Source of the DNA: an uncultured bacterium
GTDB taxonomy: Bacteria; Electryoneota; Electryoneia; Electryoneales; Electryoneaceae
Direction: 5' to 3'
Assembly (NCBI GenBank): GCA_913009835.1
Contig: CAJVXH010000017.1
Coordinates: forward strand, 1 to 33,313
DNA: 33,313 bases
Under the pieces are notes generated by a model, which saw only the letters and a program-made list of their open reading frames with translations, was not told the origin of the DNA and ran no database searches. Position 1 is the first letter of the stretch. Each line of letters begins with the position of its first letter. Shown here in pieces: positions 9,645 to 21,720 of the stretch. Both the position numbers and the translations under genes were made by a program.

Positions 9645-10475
9645 CTACTTCTTCTTACGCGATTTGATGATATACTTGTCAGACTGCTTATGAGCTTTGC
9701 GGGTCTTGTAACCCTTTGTCGGCACGCCCCAGGGAGTACACGGGTGACGTCCACCGGAACTACGGCCTTCACCACCACCCATCGGGTGATCAACAGGGTT
9801 CTTCACCACGCCACGAACGTTCGGGCGACGACCAAGCCAGCGGTTCTTGCCAGCCTTGCCGTAAACCTGGTTCTCATGCTGCTCATTGCCAACCACACCA
9901 ATGGTGGCAAGGCAAGTCTCCGGAACCTGACGCATTTCGCCAGATGGTAAACGCAACGCCGCCATGCCTGAGTCGCGGGCCATTAGACGCACACCGGTAC
10001 CTGCTGCGCGCGCCAACTGACCGCCATGTCCAGGCGTCATCTCAACGTTGTGAACTTCCGTACCCATCGGGATCATCGTCAATGGCATAGCGTTACCAGT
10101 GCGAATATCAACATCCTCGCGACCTGACTTCACCATATCACCAATGTTCAAACCCTTTGGCGAAAGGATATAACGCTTCTCGCCATCACCATACACGATC
10201 AGTGCGATGAATGCGTTGCGGTTCGGATCATACTCAAGTGTCGCAACTTTACCCGGGATGCCAAACTTGTCCCGTTTAAAGTCTATACGGCGATACTTGC
10301 GCTTGTGACCACCACCGCGTTGCCAGGCAGTGATCCGGCCATTGTTGTTCCTGCCACCCTTCTTCGGTAGCGGTTCAAGAAGGCTCTTCTCCGGCTCGAC
10401 TTTGCTGAGCTCTTGATAGTCAAGATTCACGCGAAAGCGCGTACCGGGTGTTGTCGGGTTGTACTTCTTAAGCAT
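9645..10475 (-). CDS. rplB: 50S ribosomal protein L2
   Basis: [23 protein letters not shown]...[32 protein letters not shown]2 family; ORF start at 10496 trimmed. Confidence 0.98.
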   Translation of the reverse strand: MLKKYNPTTPGTRFRVNLDYQELSKVEPEKSLLEPLPKKGGRNNNGRITAWQRGGGHKRKYRRIDFKRDKFGIPGKVATLEYDPNRNAFIALIVYGDGEKRYILSPKGLNIGDMVKSGREDVDIRTGNAMPLTMIPMGTEVHNVEMTPGHGGQLARAAGTGVRLMARDSGMAALRLPSGEMRQVPETCLATIGVVGNEQHENQVYGKAGKNRWLGRRPNVRGVVKNPVDHPMGGGEGRSSGGRHPCTPWGVPTKGYKTRKAHKQSDKYIIKSRKKK

Positions 10476-10546
10476 CGTTCCCTCACGGCGGCCCAAAGGC
10501 CCTCGCCAATCGTCATCCCAGGGGAGACGACCGCTGCGGCGGATGA

Positions 10547-10846
10547 TTATACGTTCTCGTACAGCTCCAAGCTCTGACCCTCGGCAAGCGTTACATACGC
10601 CTTCTTCTTGCCTGCGCGGTAGCCCTCATAACGCCCCAGACGTTTCTTCTTGCCAGGGAGTTTCACGGTGCGAACATCTTTGACCGTCACCTCGAATAAC
10701 TTCTCGACAGCGCGACGAATCTCAATCTTGTTCGCATCCGGTGGGATTTCGAAGACATACGTATTGCTCTTCTCTATCAGCAACACTGCCTTCTCTGTCT
10801 GCAATGGCCGCTTAAGCAGCTTTCTCAGTCTTGCGGTCTCGTCCAC
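10547..10846 (-). CDS. rplW: 50S ribosomal protein L23
   Basis: [79 protein letters not shown]23 family; overlaps the rplD 3' end. Confidence 0.96.
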   Translation of the reverse strand: MDETARLRKLLKRPLQTEKAVLLIEKSNTYVFEIPPDANKIEIRRAVEKLFEVTVKDVRTVKLPGKKKRLGRYEGYRAGKKKAYVTLAEGQSLELYENV

Positions 10847-11468
10847 CCAACACCTCAGAGATGGAATCCAGAGCCCCTGACTGAATCAGGAGCATCCGGT
10901 GGTTTAACATGTCATAAGTCGAAGCTTCTATCGCCACATGCACGTCAACTTTCGGCAAATTGCGCACACTTTTCACCAATGCGGCATCGTACTCCTTCGT
11001 CAACAACAAAACCTTTTCATCCTGCAGGTTCATAGAGTTGATGATGTTCAAGATGTCCTTGGTACGTGGAGCATCAAAGCTAAAATCTTCGATCAATCTG
11101 ATCGCTTCACTCTGTGCGCGATCAGCAAGAGCGCTGCGACGGGCGAGACGGTTCACCTTCTTCGGGATGTCCATCTTGTACGGATGAGGACTCGGCCCGA
11201 AAACGACTCCACCATGTCGCCAAAGCGGACTGCGGATAGTACCCGCACGAGCCGCGCCACGACCCTTTTGACGCCAGGGCTTGCGACCACCGCCGCGCAC
11301 TGCCGAACGGTTCTTCGAACTATGCGTACCCTGACGCATCCGCGCGCGCTGCACCTTCACTGCCAGGTACATCACATGCTCGTTCGGTTCGATGTCGAAC
11401 ACCAGCGGGTCAAGCTCGATCTCACTGCCCGTCGTCTGTCCGTCACGGTTGTATACCGGCAACTTCAT
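10812..11468 (-). CDS. rplD: 50S ribosomal protein L4
   Basis: MKLPVYNRDGQTTGSEIELDPLVFDIEPNEHVMYLAVKVQRARMRQGTHSSKNRSAVRGGGRKPWRQKGRGAARAGTIRSPLWRHGGVVFGP; L4 family. Confidence 0.98.
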   Translation of the reverse strand: MKLPVYNRDGQTTGSEIELDPLVFDIEPNEHVMYLAVKVQRARMRQGTHSSKNRSAVRGGGRKPWRQKGRGAARAGTIRSPLWRHGGVVFGPSPHPYKMDIPKKVNRLARRSALADRAQSEAIRLIEDFSFDAPRTKDILNIINSMNLQDEKVLLLTKEYDAALVKSVRNLPKVDVHVAIEASTYDMLNHRMLLIQSGALDSISEVLGGRDRKTEKAA

Positions 11469-11472
11469 AGCT

Positions 11473-12096
11473 TCACTCGGCTTTGAGGATTTCGACGATG
11501 CTGTTTGTAGTGCCCGGTATAGCGCCGGAAACCAAAATCAGGTTCTTATCGTCAATCAACTCGATCACTTCAAGATTCTTCACGGATACCGTCTTGTTAC
11601 CCATCTGACCCGGCAACTTGGTACCCTTGTGAACACGCGCTGGATCGGCTGATGAACTGATACCACCCGGCCCACGGAAACTCTCGTGCGTACCGTGAGT
11701 GGCTTTGTGCCCACCAAATCCATGACGCTTTATCACACCAGCAAACCCGCGACCACGGCTGGTACCACGTACCATCACCAGGTCACCCTGCTCAAATATG
11801 TCAGCAGCTTTGACTTCCTGGCCGACTTCGAATCCCGTCATTCCACGGAACTCACGCAGCACACGCTTCGGATCAACCCCAGCACGCTTGTAATGACCCT
11901 GCATCGGCTGAGTCACCTGGCGCGGGCTTTTCTTCCCGTAGCCAAGCTGCAAAGCGTCGTATCCATCACGGCTGTCTGCGGTCTTTACCTGTACAACCGG
12001 GTTTGGCTGTACCTCAATCGCAGTGACGGGTATCTGCATGCCCTCGCGGTACACGCATGTCATGCCGATCTTGCGACCTAGTATTCCTTTTGGCAT
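11473..12096 (-). CDS. rplC: 50S ribosomal protein L3
   Basis: MPKGILGRKIGMTCVYREGMQIPVTAIEVQPNPVVQVKT...; L3 family; ORF start at 12150 trimmed to MPKG. Confidence 0.97.
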   Translation of the reverse strand: MPKGILGRKIGMTCVYREGMQIPVTAIEVQPNPVVQVKTADSRDGYDALQLGYGKKSPRQVTQPMQGHYKRAGVDPKRVLREFRGMTGFEVGQEVKAADIFEQGDLVMVRGTSRGRGFAGVIKRHGFGGHKATHGTHESFRGPGGISSSADPARVHKGTKLPGQMGNKTVSVKNLEVIELIDDKNLILVSGAIPGTTNSIVEILKAE

Positions 12097-12109
12097 AGTC
12101 CCGCCCTCC

Positions 12110-12430
12110 TCAGGTCTTGATCTCGATGTCGACACCCGCTGGAAGCTCAAGCTTCATCAACGCGTCAATCGTCTTGGATGTCGAATTGAGAATGTCAATC
12201 AACCGCTTGTGTACGCGCGTTTCAAACTGCTCACGCGACTTCTTGTCCACATGCGGACCGCGAAGTACCGTGTACAGAGAACGCTTCGTCGGCAGAGGAA
12301 TCGGTCCCGAAATCGCCGCTCCAGTCGAGCGTACCGTCTGAATAATCTTTTGCGTCGATTTGTCCAGAAGGATGTGATCGTACGCCTTCAGACGAATCCG
12401 GATATTCTGTCCGGCCACGCTGGCCTCCAA
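12110..12430 (-). CDS. rpsJ: 30S ribosomal protein S10
   Basis: [73 protein letters not shown]10 family. Confidence 0.98.
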   Translation of the reverse strand: MEASVAGQNIRIRLKAYDHILLDKSTQKIIQTVRSTGAAISGPIPLPTKRSLYTVLRGPHVDKKSREQFETRVHKRLIDILNSTSKTIDALMKLELPAGVDIEIKT

Positions 12431-12463
12431 TTACAGGGAAAACAACTATCCAGTGTATCTCAA

Positions 12464-13654
12464 TTACTCAATAATCTTGCTGACAACGCCGGCGCCGACT
12501 GTGCGGCCACCCTCACGGATCGCGAAACGAAGAGTCTCTTCCATCGCAATCGGTGCGATCAACTCTACATCCATCTTGATGTTGTCACCAGGCATGATCA
12601 TCTCAACGCCCTCAGGCAACTTGATCGAGCCGGTAACATCCGTCGTACGGAAATAGAACTGAGGACGATATCCATCAAAGAACGGAGTGTGACGTCCACC
12701 CTCATTCTTGCTCAAAATGTAAACTTCAGCCTCAAACTTGGTGTGAGGATTGATCGACTTCGGCTTCGCCAAAACCATCCCGCGCTCAATCGCGTCCTTG
12801 TCAACACCACGAAGCAACAAACCAGCGTTGTCGCCCGCACGACCTTCGTTCAAAATCTTGCGGAACATCTCAACACCAGTTACAACCGTCTTCTTGTTAG
12901 CATTGAGACCGACCAGCTCCACTTCCTCACCGGTCTTAACTATCCCACGCTCAATACGTCCAGTCGCCACAGTCCCACGACCAGTGATCGAGAAAACGTC
13001 CTCAACCGGCATCAGGAAAGGCTTATCCAAAGAGCGTTCCGGTTCCGGGATGTACTCGTCAACAGCCGCGATCAACTCAAATATCGAAGCAGTCGCCTTC
13101 TCATCATCAGCGTTGTTCAACGCTTCCAATGCAGAACCACGGATGATCGGAATGTCATCACCAGGGAACTCATACTCGCTCAGAAGATCACGCATCTCAA
13201 GCTCGACCAGGTCCAACAACTCCTCGTCATCAACCAAATCGACCTTGTTCATGTAAACGACCAAAGCCGGAACGTTCACCTGACGGGCCAGAAGGATGTG
13301 CTCACGAGTCTGAGGCATCGGACCATCGGCCGCCGATACCACAACTATCGCACCGTCCATCTGAGCTGCACCAGTGATCATGTTCTTCACGTAATCTGCG
13401 TGACCCGGGCAGTCTACATGCGCATAGTGACGGTTGTCTGACTCATATTCCACATGAGCCGTCGCAATCGTGATACCGCGCTCACGCTCTTCAGGAGCAT
13501 TGTCAATTGAATCGAAAGAACGGAACTCTGCCCCGCCCTTCTTCGACAATACCAACGTCATAGCAGCCGTCAAAGTCGTCTTGCCGTGGTCCACATGACC
13601 TATCGTGCCCACATTGACGTGAGGCTTGTCCCGCTTAAATACTTCCTTCGCCAT
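12464..13654 (-). CDS. tuf: Translation elongation factor Tu, copy 1 (str locus)
   Basis: [36 protein letters not shown]...; 396 aa; identical protein to 29493-30683. Confidence 0.99.
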   Translation of the reverse strand: MAKEVFKRDKPHVNVGTIGHVDHGKTTLTAAMTLVLSKKGGAEFRSFDSIDNAPEERERGITIATAHVEYESDNRHYAHVDCPGHADYVKNMITGAAQMDGAIVVVSAADGPMPQTREHILLARQVNVPALVVYMNKVDLVDDEELLDLVELEMRDLLSEYEFPGDDIPIIRGSALEALNNADDEKATASIFELIAAVDEYIPEPERSLDKPFLMPVEDVFSITGRGTVATGRIERGIVKTGEEVELVGLNANKKTVVTGVEMFRKILNEGRAGDNAGLLLRGVDKDAIERGMVLAKPKSINPHTKFEAEVYILSKNEGGRHTPFFDGYRPQFYFRTTDVTGSIKLPEGVEMIMPGDNIKMDVELIAPIAMEETLRFAIREGGRTVGAGVVSKIIE

Positions 13655-13684
13655 CGACCTGTCTCCAGATGTTGCGGTGGTGGA

Positions 13685-15808
13685 TTAGTAACCACGAACC
13701 TTTTTAATCACTTCCTCTTCCACATCAATCGGCGCACGCTGGTAACGATTGAACTCCATCGAAAACAGGGCCCGACCCTGCGTCATCGAACGCAAGCTGG
13801 TTGCATACCCGAACATGTTTGACAACGGCGCCTCGGCATGGACGACTTGCACATCCTTACGCGGATCAATACCAGTTACCTTGGCGCGACGACTGCTTAA
13901 GTCACCCATCACGTCGCCGACATATTCTTCAGGGGTAAGAACCTCAAGCGCCATGATCGGCTCAGCCAGGAAGGGCTTCGCCTTCTCAACTGCCGCCTTT
14001 AGCGCCATTGAACCAGCGATCTGGAATGCCATCTCGCTGGAATCAACATTATGAAATGAGCCATCAATCAAACGAACACGGATGTTTTCCAGCGGATAGC
14101 CCGCAAGGACACCGCTCCCCATCGCCTGACGAACGCCCTTTCTAACTGCCGGGATATATTCGCGAGGAATGCTTCCGCCAACAATCTTGTCCTCGAATAC
14201 CAGACCGTTGTCCGATTCCTCATTAGCTGCCAGCGGCTCAAGCTCAATGACCGCATGACCAAATTGGCCACGACCACCAGATTGACGGACAAAACGCCCT
14301 TCCGCCTTTGCCAACTCGCTGACACCTTCCTTGTAGGCTACCTGCGGTATTCCCACATTCGCCTGCACCTCAAACTCACGTAACAGACGATCAACCAGGA
14401 TGTCCAGGTGTAACTCACCCATTCCACTTATGTGAGTCTGCCCTGATTCTTTATCGTACTTGACTATAAAGGTTGGATCCTCTTCCGCCAGCTTAAGCAA
14501 ACTGTCGAGGAGGTGATCCTGATCGGCTTTGGTCTTGGGCTCAATCGCACGAGTAATTACGGGGGTCGGGAAGGAGAGTGACTCCAAGACAATCGGATGG
14601 CTGGGATCGCAGATTGTGTCGCCGGTGCGAACGTCTTTCATACCGACTAGCGCAACAATACCGCCTGCAAAAACTGACTGGCGCTCTTCGCGTTTGTTCG
14701 CGAACATCTCCAGCACCCGGCCAATACGCTCTTTTTTGCCGGTGCGTGGATTTAACACTGCCTGACCTGAATGCATCATGCCCGAATACACACGTACATA
14801 GGTTAAACGCCCTACGAACGGATCGGTCATTATCTTGAATGCAAGACCGGAAAAATGCTCTTCGTCGACCTGATTCCGCACTTCTTCTTTCCCGTTGTGC
14901 GGATTGGTACCAAAAACCTGCTTGCGATCTTCCGGGCTCGGCAGATAGTCAATGATCGCGTCGAGAAGACGCTGCACGCCCTTGTTCTTGTAGCTCGAAC
15001 CACAGAGGACCGGCGTAACCTTCAAGTCAATCGTCGCCTTACGCAACGCCGCCTTGATCCGATCTTCCGCAATTCCCTGACCATCGAGGAACAACTCCAT
15101 CAACTCATCATCATAGTCGCTGATGGACTCGAGCATCTTCTCACGCCAGTTTTTGGCATCTTCCAACAAATCAGACGGAATCTCGCCTTCTTCAAACTTC
15201 ACCCCTTGGGAGGCTGCGTGATACCAGACGGCCTTCATCTTGATCAGATCAATCAGACCGTTGAACATCTTGCCAGCACCCATAGGGATCTGAACCGGAA
15301 TCGAACGATGACCGAAACGAGCCTTGATCATCTCGTAGGTACGGAAGAAATCGGCCCCTGTCCGATCCATCTTATTGATATAGCAGAGACGCGGAACATG
15401 GTATTTGTCCGCCTGGTGCCATACTGTTTCTGATTGGGGTTCAACACCGCCCACGGCACAGAAGAGCGCAACAGCGCCATCGAGCACTCGCAGGGAACGT
15501 TCGACTTCAGCAGTGAAGTCAACATGCCCTGGAGTATCGATGAGGCTCAACCGGTGTTTCTTCCATTCGGTCGTAATCGAGGCTGAGGTGATGGTGATGC
15601 CGCGTTCCCGCTCCTGATCCATCCAGTCGGTTACTGCAGCGCCCTCATGCACTTCACCCATACGATGCGTACGCCCGGTATAATAGAGGATACGTTCGGT
15701 CGTAGTTGTCTTGCCCGCGTCGATATGCGCCATGATACCAAAATTGCGCACCTTCGATAGCGGCCAGCGACGGGCCTCAACAGCTCCTTTTTTCTTCTGG
15801 TTTGCCAT
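13685..15808 (-). CDS. fusA: Translation elongation factor G
   Basis: [61 protein letters not shown], 707 aa. Confidence 0.99.
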   Translation of the reverse strand: MANQKKKGAVEARRWPLSKVRNFGIMAHIDAGKTTTTERILYYTGRTHRMGEVHEGAAVTDWMDQERERGITITSASITTEWKKHRLSLIDTPGHVDFTAEVERSLRVLDGAVALFCAVGGVEPQSETVWHQADKYHVPRLCYINKMDRTGADFFRTYEMIKARFGHRSIPVQIPMGAGKMFNGLIDLIKMKAVWYHAASQGVKFEEGEIPSDLLEDAKNWREKMLESISDYDDELMELFLDGQGIAEDRIKAALRKATIDLKVTPVLCGSSYKNKGVQRLLDAIIDYLPSPEDRKQVFGTNPHNGKEEVRNQVDEEHFSGLAFKIMTDPFVGRLTYVRVYSGMMHSGQAVLNPRTGKKERIGRVLEMFANKREERQSVFAGGIVALVGMKDVRTGDTICDPSHPIVLESLSFPTPVITRAIEPKTKADQDHLLDSLLKLAEEDPTFIVKYDKESGQTHISGMGELHLDILVDRLLREFEVQANVGIPQVAYKEGVSELAKAEGRFVRQSGGRGQFGHAVIELEPLAANEESDNGLVFEDKIVGGSIPREYIPAVRKGVRQAMGSGVLAGYPLENIRVRLIDGSFHNVDSSEMAFQIAGSMALKAAVEKAKPFLAEPIMALEVLTPEEYVGDVMGDLSSRRAKVTGIDPRKDVQVVHAEAPLSNMFGYATSLRSMTQGRALFSMEFNRYQRAPIDVEEEVIKKVRGY

Positions 15809-15928
15809 GTGTGTGTCTCAATATGAGCCGAACACTACTCAGGCCGACTCATCGGACCCTTCTATAACACGCCGACACAGATGCGTCAGCCTTGAATTCA
15901 GAACCACGTTACGGTAATGGTCTGTCTA

Positions 15929-16399
15929 CTACCAGCGGAAGTGAGCAAATGCCTTGTTCGCTTCGGCCATCTTATGGGTATCTTCGCGCTTCTTCATCGC
16001 TGCGCCTTCCCCATTGGCGGCTGCCGTGAACTCATCGGCCAGCTTGTCCGCCATGTTCTTGCCATTACGAGCTTTTGCATACTGGAGAATCCAACGCGTC
16101 GCAAGTGCCTGCCCACGATCCTGACGAACATCAATCGGCACCTGGTAAGTACTACCACCAACTCGACGACTTTTGACTTCAAGCATCGGCTGTACATTCC
16201 GCAACGCCTTATCAAAGATTTCCAGCCCACGACCCTTCATGCGCTGATCAATGAGCTCAATCGCGTTGTAGAAGATGCTCTCTGCTGTCGATTTCTTGCC
16301 GCGTTTCATCAGGTTGTTAATGAACTTCGCAACCTTGATGGATTCGAACTTCGGATCCGGAAGAATTACACGTTTTTCTGCGCGTCTACGCCTGGCCAT
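15929..16399 (-). CDS. rpsG: 30S ribosomal protein S7
   Basis: [47 protein letters not shown]7 family. Confidence 0.99.
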   Translation of the reverse strand: MARRRRAEKRVILPDPKFESIKVAKFINNLMKRGKKSTAESIFYNAIELIDQRMKGRGLEIFDKALRNVQPMLEVKSRRVGGSTYQVPIDVRQDRGQALATRWILQYAKARNGKNMADKLADEFTAAANGEGAAMKKREDTHKMAEANKAFAHFRW

Positions 16400-16447
16400 A
16401 CGCCATTCCCTGGTGATGCCGTGCGCCCCATCGGGACGACAAGCGGC

Positions 16448-16822
16448 TTACTTCTTCTTCTTCTTCGTACCGTACTTGCTTCGACTCTGATTACGGTCGT
16501 CAACACCTGATGTATCGAGGGTTCCACGGATGATGTGGTAACGCACACCCGGCAAGTCCTTCACACGACCACCGCGAACGAGCACAATCGAGTGTTCCTG
16601 CAAATTATGACCCTCACCCGGGATGTACGCCGTAACCTCGATCTGGTTAGTTAAACGCACACGTGCAACCTTACGAAGCGCTGAATTCGGCTTCTTAGGT
16701 GTGGTGGTGTACACACGAGTGCAAACCCCACGACGCTGTGGGCAACTACCCAGCGCGGGCGCTGTACCCTTCTTTACGATTTTCTTGCGGCCCTTACGGA
16801 CCAACTGATTTACCGTGGGCAT
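16448..16822 (-). CDS. rpsL: 30S ribosomal protein S12
   Basis: [79 protein letters not shown]12 family. Confidence 0.99.
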   Translation of the reverse strand: MPTVNQLVRKGRKKIVKKGTAPALGSCPQRRGVCTRVYTTTPKKPNSALRKVARVRLTNQIEVTAYIPGEGHNLQEHSIVLVRGGRVKDLPGVRYHIIRGTLDTSGVDDRNQSRSKYGTKKKKK

Positions 16823-16962
16823 GCCAACTCCGGTGCAAAAACTCCAACTCGCGGGATCAAGCCCCGCTTACCAAAAGTTCAAGGATAAAAAACACGGACG
16901 CAGCGCGATACGTGCTCAATCCCTACCCTGCAAAATCCGGAAGAAAGTGCGCCTCTTCCATT

Positions 16963-16999
16963 TTTGCAAAAAGAGACAAGCGACGCACCAAAGCGTCGC
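16963..16999 (-). terminator. Candidate factor-independent terminator or attenuator between rpoC and rpsL
   Basis: Minus strand GCGACGC-TTTGGT-GCGTCGC (7-bp perfect stem, 16980-16999) followed by TTGTCTCTTTTT. Confidence 0.6.
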
Positions 17000-17023
17000 C
17001 CGCTACGGTTCCCCAATATCCAT

Positions 17024-17052
17024 TTGTCGCCGGCTCCGACTTCGCGTATAAT
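17024..17052 (+). promoter_or_regulatory. Candidate plus-strand sigma70-type promoter in the rpoC-rpsL spacer
   Basis: TTGTCG-N17-TATAAT on the plus strand, divergent from the operon. Confidence 0.35.
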
Positions 17053-17163
17053 TAGAACAATCGGTTGGGGATCAACCCATTGCCCCCGCACGCCGGAACT
17101 TGGCTGGCAACTATATCGTAAACGTCCGCTGAGTATAGAGGACTCAGGCCCATGAGTCAAGCA

Positions 17164-20100
17164 TCACGAGACCGACGACTCCTCTTCTCCAGACACCGTC
17201 CCTGATACTGTTTCGTCGTTTTCCGACTCCTCCTCTACAACATCCGCAACGGGTGCTGAAAGGGGTTCGTCACCACCTTCGAAACCACCATACTCCAATT
17301 CCTCTGCCTCTGCACGAGCCTTGGCAGCTTCTTCAGCAAGCCAGGCAGCTTCCTCACGCTCGAGACGCTTGCGCTCTTCCTCTTCAACATTGGACACTGT
17401 GATGCCATCGTACTTCTTCAGACCCGTTCCAGCAGGGATGCGATGACCCATGATCATGTTTTCTTTCAAACCGATCAATTCATCCGTCTTGCGCTCTATC
17501 GCTGCCTCAGGAAGGACACGAGTAGTCTCCTGGAAAGATGCCGCAGAAATCCAGGATTCAGTCGACAAACTCGCCTGAGTGATTCCCAGAAGAAGCGGAG
17601 TGTAACGCGCAGCGTCAGCCCGACGTACGGTCGGTGGTTGCATATCCAGTTTCTTCAGACGGCGAAGCTCGCGGTTGACATCAATACGTTCGCAAATACC
17701 GCCATCTTCAAAACGACTATCACCAGCGCTCTCGATAACAACCTTGCTCTGTATCTCGCGATTCCTGCGATTGATACGGTGAATCGAAACCTGATCACCT
17801 TCCAGCATCCGGGTGTCACCCGGATCCTCAACACGCACACGTTGCATCATCTGACGCACGATCACTTCGATGTGCTTATCGTTGATCTTCACACCCTGTA
17901 GACGATACACCTTCTGGATCTCGTTCACCAGGTATTCCTGAACCTGGGCTGGCCCTAAAACAGCCAGAATATCCTGCGGTGATACCGCGCCTTCACACAA
18001 CGGCTCGCCCGCCTTGACGAATTCGCCATCATGCACCAGGATGTGCTTACCGTAAGGTATCTGATACAAATATTCTGCATCTTCCGGCGTGGTGATCTTA
18101 ATCTCGCGATAGCCGCGCTTCAGCTTTCCGAGCTTCACCGAACCATCAACTTCGGATACCACGGCTGGATCTTTCGGTTTGCGGGCTTCGAAAAGTTCTG
18201 CCACCCTCGGCAGACCACCGGTAATATCCTTGGTCTTGAGAGCCTCACGAGGGATCTTCGCAATCGCATCACCGCCCTTGATCAACGCACCTTCTTCAAC
18301 CACCAGAGTACAACCAGTAGGCAAAATGTAATTCCCGATCTTCTTATCGTCCTCATCAACGATGTTGACACTCGGGTTCAACTTACGTTGACCTGGAACC
18401 TCGATGATCACGCGCTGCTTCATGCCTGTGATCTCATCGACCTGCTCACGCATCGTCAAATCAGCCTTGATGTCCGTGAACTTCACCGTGCCGCTCTCGG
18501 TGGCCAGAATCGAAGTCATGTGGGCGTCCCACTCGAACAACACCTGGCCTTTCTTCACCTGTTGCTCGTCGTGAACAATAAGGGCGGAACCATAAGGGAC
18601 GGAATACTTAGCGACGATGCGGTTATTCTCGTCAATCAATTTCACAATACCATTACGACGAATCGTTACAATACGCTTCACCTTACGGCCGGTCTTGCCC
18701 TTCGATTCCTGGGTAATGGTATGAATATTATCGAAGCCAATAATCCCGTCTACCTTCGCCTTCACCTGGGATTCAGAGGTGATCAATGAGGCCGTACCAC
18801 CGATATGGAAAGTTCGCAAGGTAAGCTGTGTGCCCGGTTCACCAATGGATTGAGCAGCGATAATACCAACCGCCTCACCCCTGTTGACTGGCATACCGTT
18901 GGTGAGATTGATACCATAGCAGCTCGCACAAATGCCCTGCTCAGTTTCACAGGTCAACGGACTGCGCACCTTGACAGTATCAACACCATTTTCAGAAATC
19001 TTGCGAGCTTCCTCTTCACGGATCAGGGTGTTACGAGGTATCACCAGCTCACCGGTTACCGGATGCAGAATGTCATCCGCAATAACGCGACCGAGAATGC
19101 GCTCCGCGAGTTGTTCAGTTACCTCTTCAGCTTCCTTCTGGGCTTCTACAGTAACGCCACGCAGGGTGCCGCAATCGTCACGGTTGACTATCACATCCTG
19201 CGCGACATCAACCAGGCGGCGAGTCAGGTAACCAGCATCCGCCGTCTTGAGTGCGGTGTCAGCCAGACCCTTACGGGCACCGTGGGTCGAGATGAAGTAC
19301 TCGAGCACCGACAGGCCTTCCTTGAAGTTCGCGGTGATTGGGGACTCGATGATCTCACCCTTACCACCGGTCATCGTCTTCTGCGGCTTAGCCATCAGAC
19401 CACGCATACCGGCGAGCTGACGGATCTGGTCCTTAGAACCACGGGCGCCCGAATCAGCCATCATATAGATCGGGTTGAACCCTTCGCGGTCGTTCTTCAT
19501 GTCACGGAACATTAATTCCGCAATCTGACTCGAAGTATGTGTCCAGATGTCGATGATCTTGTTGTAACGTTCGCCGTCAGTGATGATACCCATCTCGTAC
19601 TGAGACTGGATAGCGTCAACCTCTTTCTGAGACTTCCTGATGATTGATGGCTTTTCCTTCGGGATATGGACGTCGTCCAACCCGGCGGACAGACCGCCCT
19701 TGGTTGAGAAATCAAACCCCAGCCCCTTCATCTGGTCGAGGAATTTTGCGGTTTCGTAGTTGCCCACTTCCTTATGGCATTCGGAAATGATCTGCTGAAT
19801 ACGTTTCTTAGTCAACAGTTCGTTGAAGAAAGTGTTTTTCTCGCGTAGCTCTTCTGGGAGTATCTGGTTGAAGATTACACGGCCCGGTGTGGTTGTGATA
19901 AACCGCTCGCTATGACGGGCATAAATCTTCGCGTGCAAGCCTACCTTGTCGTGATTATAGGCTACCACCACTTCATCCAGACTGCCGAAGAAAGTTCCTT
20001 CACCGTAATCGCCAGGCTTGATCTTGGTCATATAATAACAACCAAGTACCATATCCTGACTTGGGACAGTGATAGGACGTCCACTGGCCGGATGAAGAAT

Positions 20101-21612
20101 GTTCTGGTTCGCCATCATCAGCAGTTTTGCTTCCAGCTGAGCTTCAAAACTCAGTGGAAGATGAACTGCCATCTGGTCGCCGTCAAAGTCGGCGTTAAAC
20201 GCTGTGCAAGCCAGCGGGTGAAGACGGATAGCCTTGCCTTCTATCAGCTGAGGCTGGAAGGCTTGGATACCCAGACGGTGCAATGTTGGCGCACGGTTGA
20301 GCATCACCGGATGGTTCTCGATGATCTTCTCGAGGATACCCCAGACCACTTCGTCCCGACGTTCAACCATTCGCTTGGCTGACTTGACCGTCTTAGCCTT
20401 CTCCTGCTCGATCAACTTGCGGATAACGAAAGGCTTGAACAGCTCAATCGCCATTTCCTTGGGCAGACCGCACTCGTGCATCTTCAGTTCCGGACCGACA
20501 ACAATTACACTACGACCGGAATAGTCAACACGCTTTCCGAGCAGATTCTGACGGAAACGACCTTGCTTACCCTTCAGATTGTCAGACAACGACTTGAGGG
20601 CACGGTTGCCATCACTGCGAACAGCAACACTTTTACGACCGTTATCATACAGCGAATCCACCGCTTCCTGAAGCATGCGCTTTTCGTTACGCAGAATAAC
20701 TTCCGGAGCGCGGATCTCAATCAAACGCCTGAGGCGGTTGTTGCGGATGATAACACGACGATAGAGATCGTTGAGATCGCTAGTCGCGAAACGGCCACCT
20801 TCCAGCGGAACTAACGGACGCAAGTCCGGGGGGATCACCGGAATCACGCTCAATACCATCCACTCGGGCCGGATATTGTCAACGCCTGGCCGATCACGGA
20901 TCGCCTCGACAACGCGAAGACGCTTGATAGCGTCCTGCTTGCGCTGCTGGCTCGTCTCATCACGAACTTTTATACGGAGTAGCTTGGCTTCCGCATCCAC
21001 ATCGAGAACACGAAGCAGATCACGAACCGCATCGCCACCAGTTTTGGCTATGAATCGCTCTGGACTGTCGGAAGGAAGCTGAGCATTGCTCATTCCGAAT
21101 TGGTCCATCGTCTCCAGATATTCGGCTTCAGTAATCAGCTGACGTGCCGCCAATTCCGAATTGCCAGGCTGGATTACGATGTAGTTTTCATAGTAGATCA
21201 GCCGCTCGAGCTCACGAACTGTCATCCCGAGCAGATAACCAATCTTCGATGGCAAGGATTTGAAGAACCAGATGTGCACGACCGGCACAGCCAGCTTGAT
21301 GTGGCCCATACGCTTGCGGCGCACATCCTTGCGCGTTACATCAACCCCGCAACGGTCGCAGATAATGCCCTTGTAGCGAATACCACGGTACTTGCCACAA
21401 TGACATTCCCAGTCCTTGGTCGGGCCGAAAATCTTCTCGCTGAACAAGCCCTCGTTCTCGGGTTTGTACGAACGATAGTTAATAGTCTCCGGCTTCGTCA
21501 CCTCACCATAACTGTTGGCGAGGATCAACTCGGGGCCAGCGACATTTATTGTGATGTTCTTGATGAGCTTCTGATCCGACTGACCGCCCATCGAACGTCC
21601 TGAATTCAACAC
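17164..21612 (-). CDS. rpoC: DNA-directed RNA polymerase subunit beta'
   Basis: [21 protein letters not shown] zinc motif, [16 protein letters not shown] catalytic loop; GTG start with AGGAGG 5 nt upstream. Confidence 0.99.
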   Translation of the reverse strand: MLNSGRSMGGQSDQKLIKNITINVAGPELILANSYGEVTKPETINYRSYKPENEGLFSEKIFGPTKDWECHCGKYRGIRYKGIICDRCGVDVTRKDVRRKRMGHIKLAVPVVHIWFFKSLPSKIGYLLGMTVRELERLIYYENYIVIQPGNSELAARQLITEAEYLETMDQFGMSNAQLPSDSPERFIAKTGGDAVRDLLRVLDVDAEAKLLRIKVRDETSQQRKQDAIKRLRVVEAIRDRPGVDNIRPEWMVLSVIPVIPPDLRPLVPLEGGRFATSDLNDLYRRVIIRNNRLRRLIEIRAPEVILRNEKRMLQEAVDSLYDNGRKSVAVRSDGNRALKSLSDNLKGKQGRFRQNLLGKRVDYSGRSVIVVGPELKMHECGLPKEMAIELFKPFVIRKLIEQEKAKTVKSAKRMVERRDEVVWGILEKIIENHPVMLNRAPTLHRLGIQAFQPQLIEGKAIRLHPLACTAFNADFDGDQMAVHLPLSFEAQLEAKLLMMANQNILHPASGRPITVPSQDMVLGCYYMTKIKPGDYGEGTFFGSLDEVVVAYNHDKVGLHAKIYARHSERFITTTPGRVIFNQILPEELREKNTFFNELLTKKRIQQIISECHKEVGNYETAKFLDQMKGLGFDFSTKGGLSAGLDDVHIPKEKPSIIRKSQKEVDAIQSQYEMGIITDGERYNKIIDIWTHTSSQIAELMFRDMKNDREGFNPIYMMADSGARGSKDQIRQLAGMRGLMAKPQKTMTGGKGEIIESPITANFKEGLSVLEYFISTHGARKGLADTALKTADAGYLTRRLVDVAQDVIVNRDDCGTLRGVTVEAQKEAEEVTEQLAERILGRVIADDILHPVTGELVIPRNTLIREEEARKISENGVDTVKVRSPLTCETEQGICASCYGINLTNGMPVNRGEAVGIIAAQSIGEPGTQLTLRTFHIGGTASLITSESQVKAKVDGIIGFDNIHTITQESKGKTGRKVKRIVTIRRNGIVKLIDENNRIVAKYSVPYGSALIVHDEQQVKKGQVLFEWDAHMTSILATESGTVKFTDIKADLTMREQVDEITGMKQRVIIEVPGQRKLNPSVNIVDEDDKKIGNYILPTGCTLVVEEGALIKGGDAIAKIPREALKTKDITGGLPRVAELFEARKPKDPAVVSEVDGSVKLGKLKRGYREIKITTPEDAEYLYQIPYGKHILVHDGEFVKAGEPLCEGAVSPQDILAVLGPAQVQEYLVNEIQKVYRLQGVKINDKHIEVIVRQMMQRVRVEDPGDTRMLEGDQVSIHRINRRNREIQSKVVIESAGDSRFEDGGICERIDVNRELRRLKKLDMQPPTVRRADAARYTPLLLGITQASLSTESWISAASFQETTRVLPEAAIERKTDELIGLKENMIMGHRIPAGTGLKKYDGITVSNVEEEERKRLEREEAAWLAEEAAKARAEAEELEYGGFEGGDEPLSAPVADVVEEESENDETVSGTVSGEEESSVS

Positions 21613-21720
21613 CTGTGCCTCCTGAAACTTTTTGGGAGGATACTGATACGGGAACGTATTGTATGTCTTGCCACAGACTAACGCTCCGTGACGAAGACTA
21701 TCATTGCTTCGAACGTTCCC

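Noticed and set aside
12023-13441. Long plus-strand ORF of 472 aa opposite tuf/rpsJ/rplC (and 29718-30470, 250 aa)
   Set aside because: Antisense shadow of strongly conserved minus-strand genes; spans several genes, has no family resemblance, and is duplicated only because tuf is duplicated.
16448-16822. Streptomycin-resistance changes in S12
   Set aside because: TPKKPNSA and [10 protein letters not shown] regions carry the usual lysines; appears wild type.
18031-19515. Plus-strand ORFs of 252 and 236 aa opposite rpoC
   Set aside because: Shadow ORFs fully antisense to rpoC, with no recognisable domain or own RBS context.
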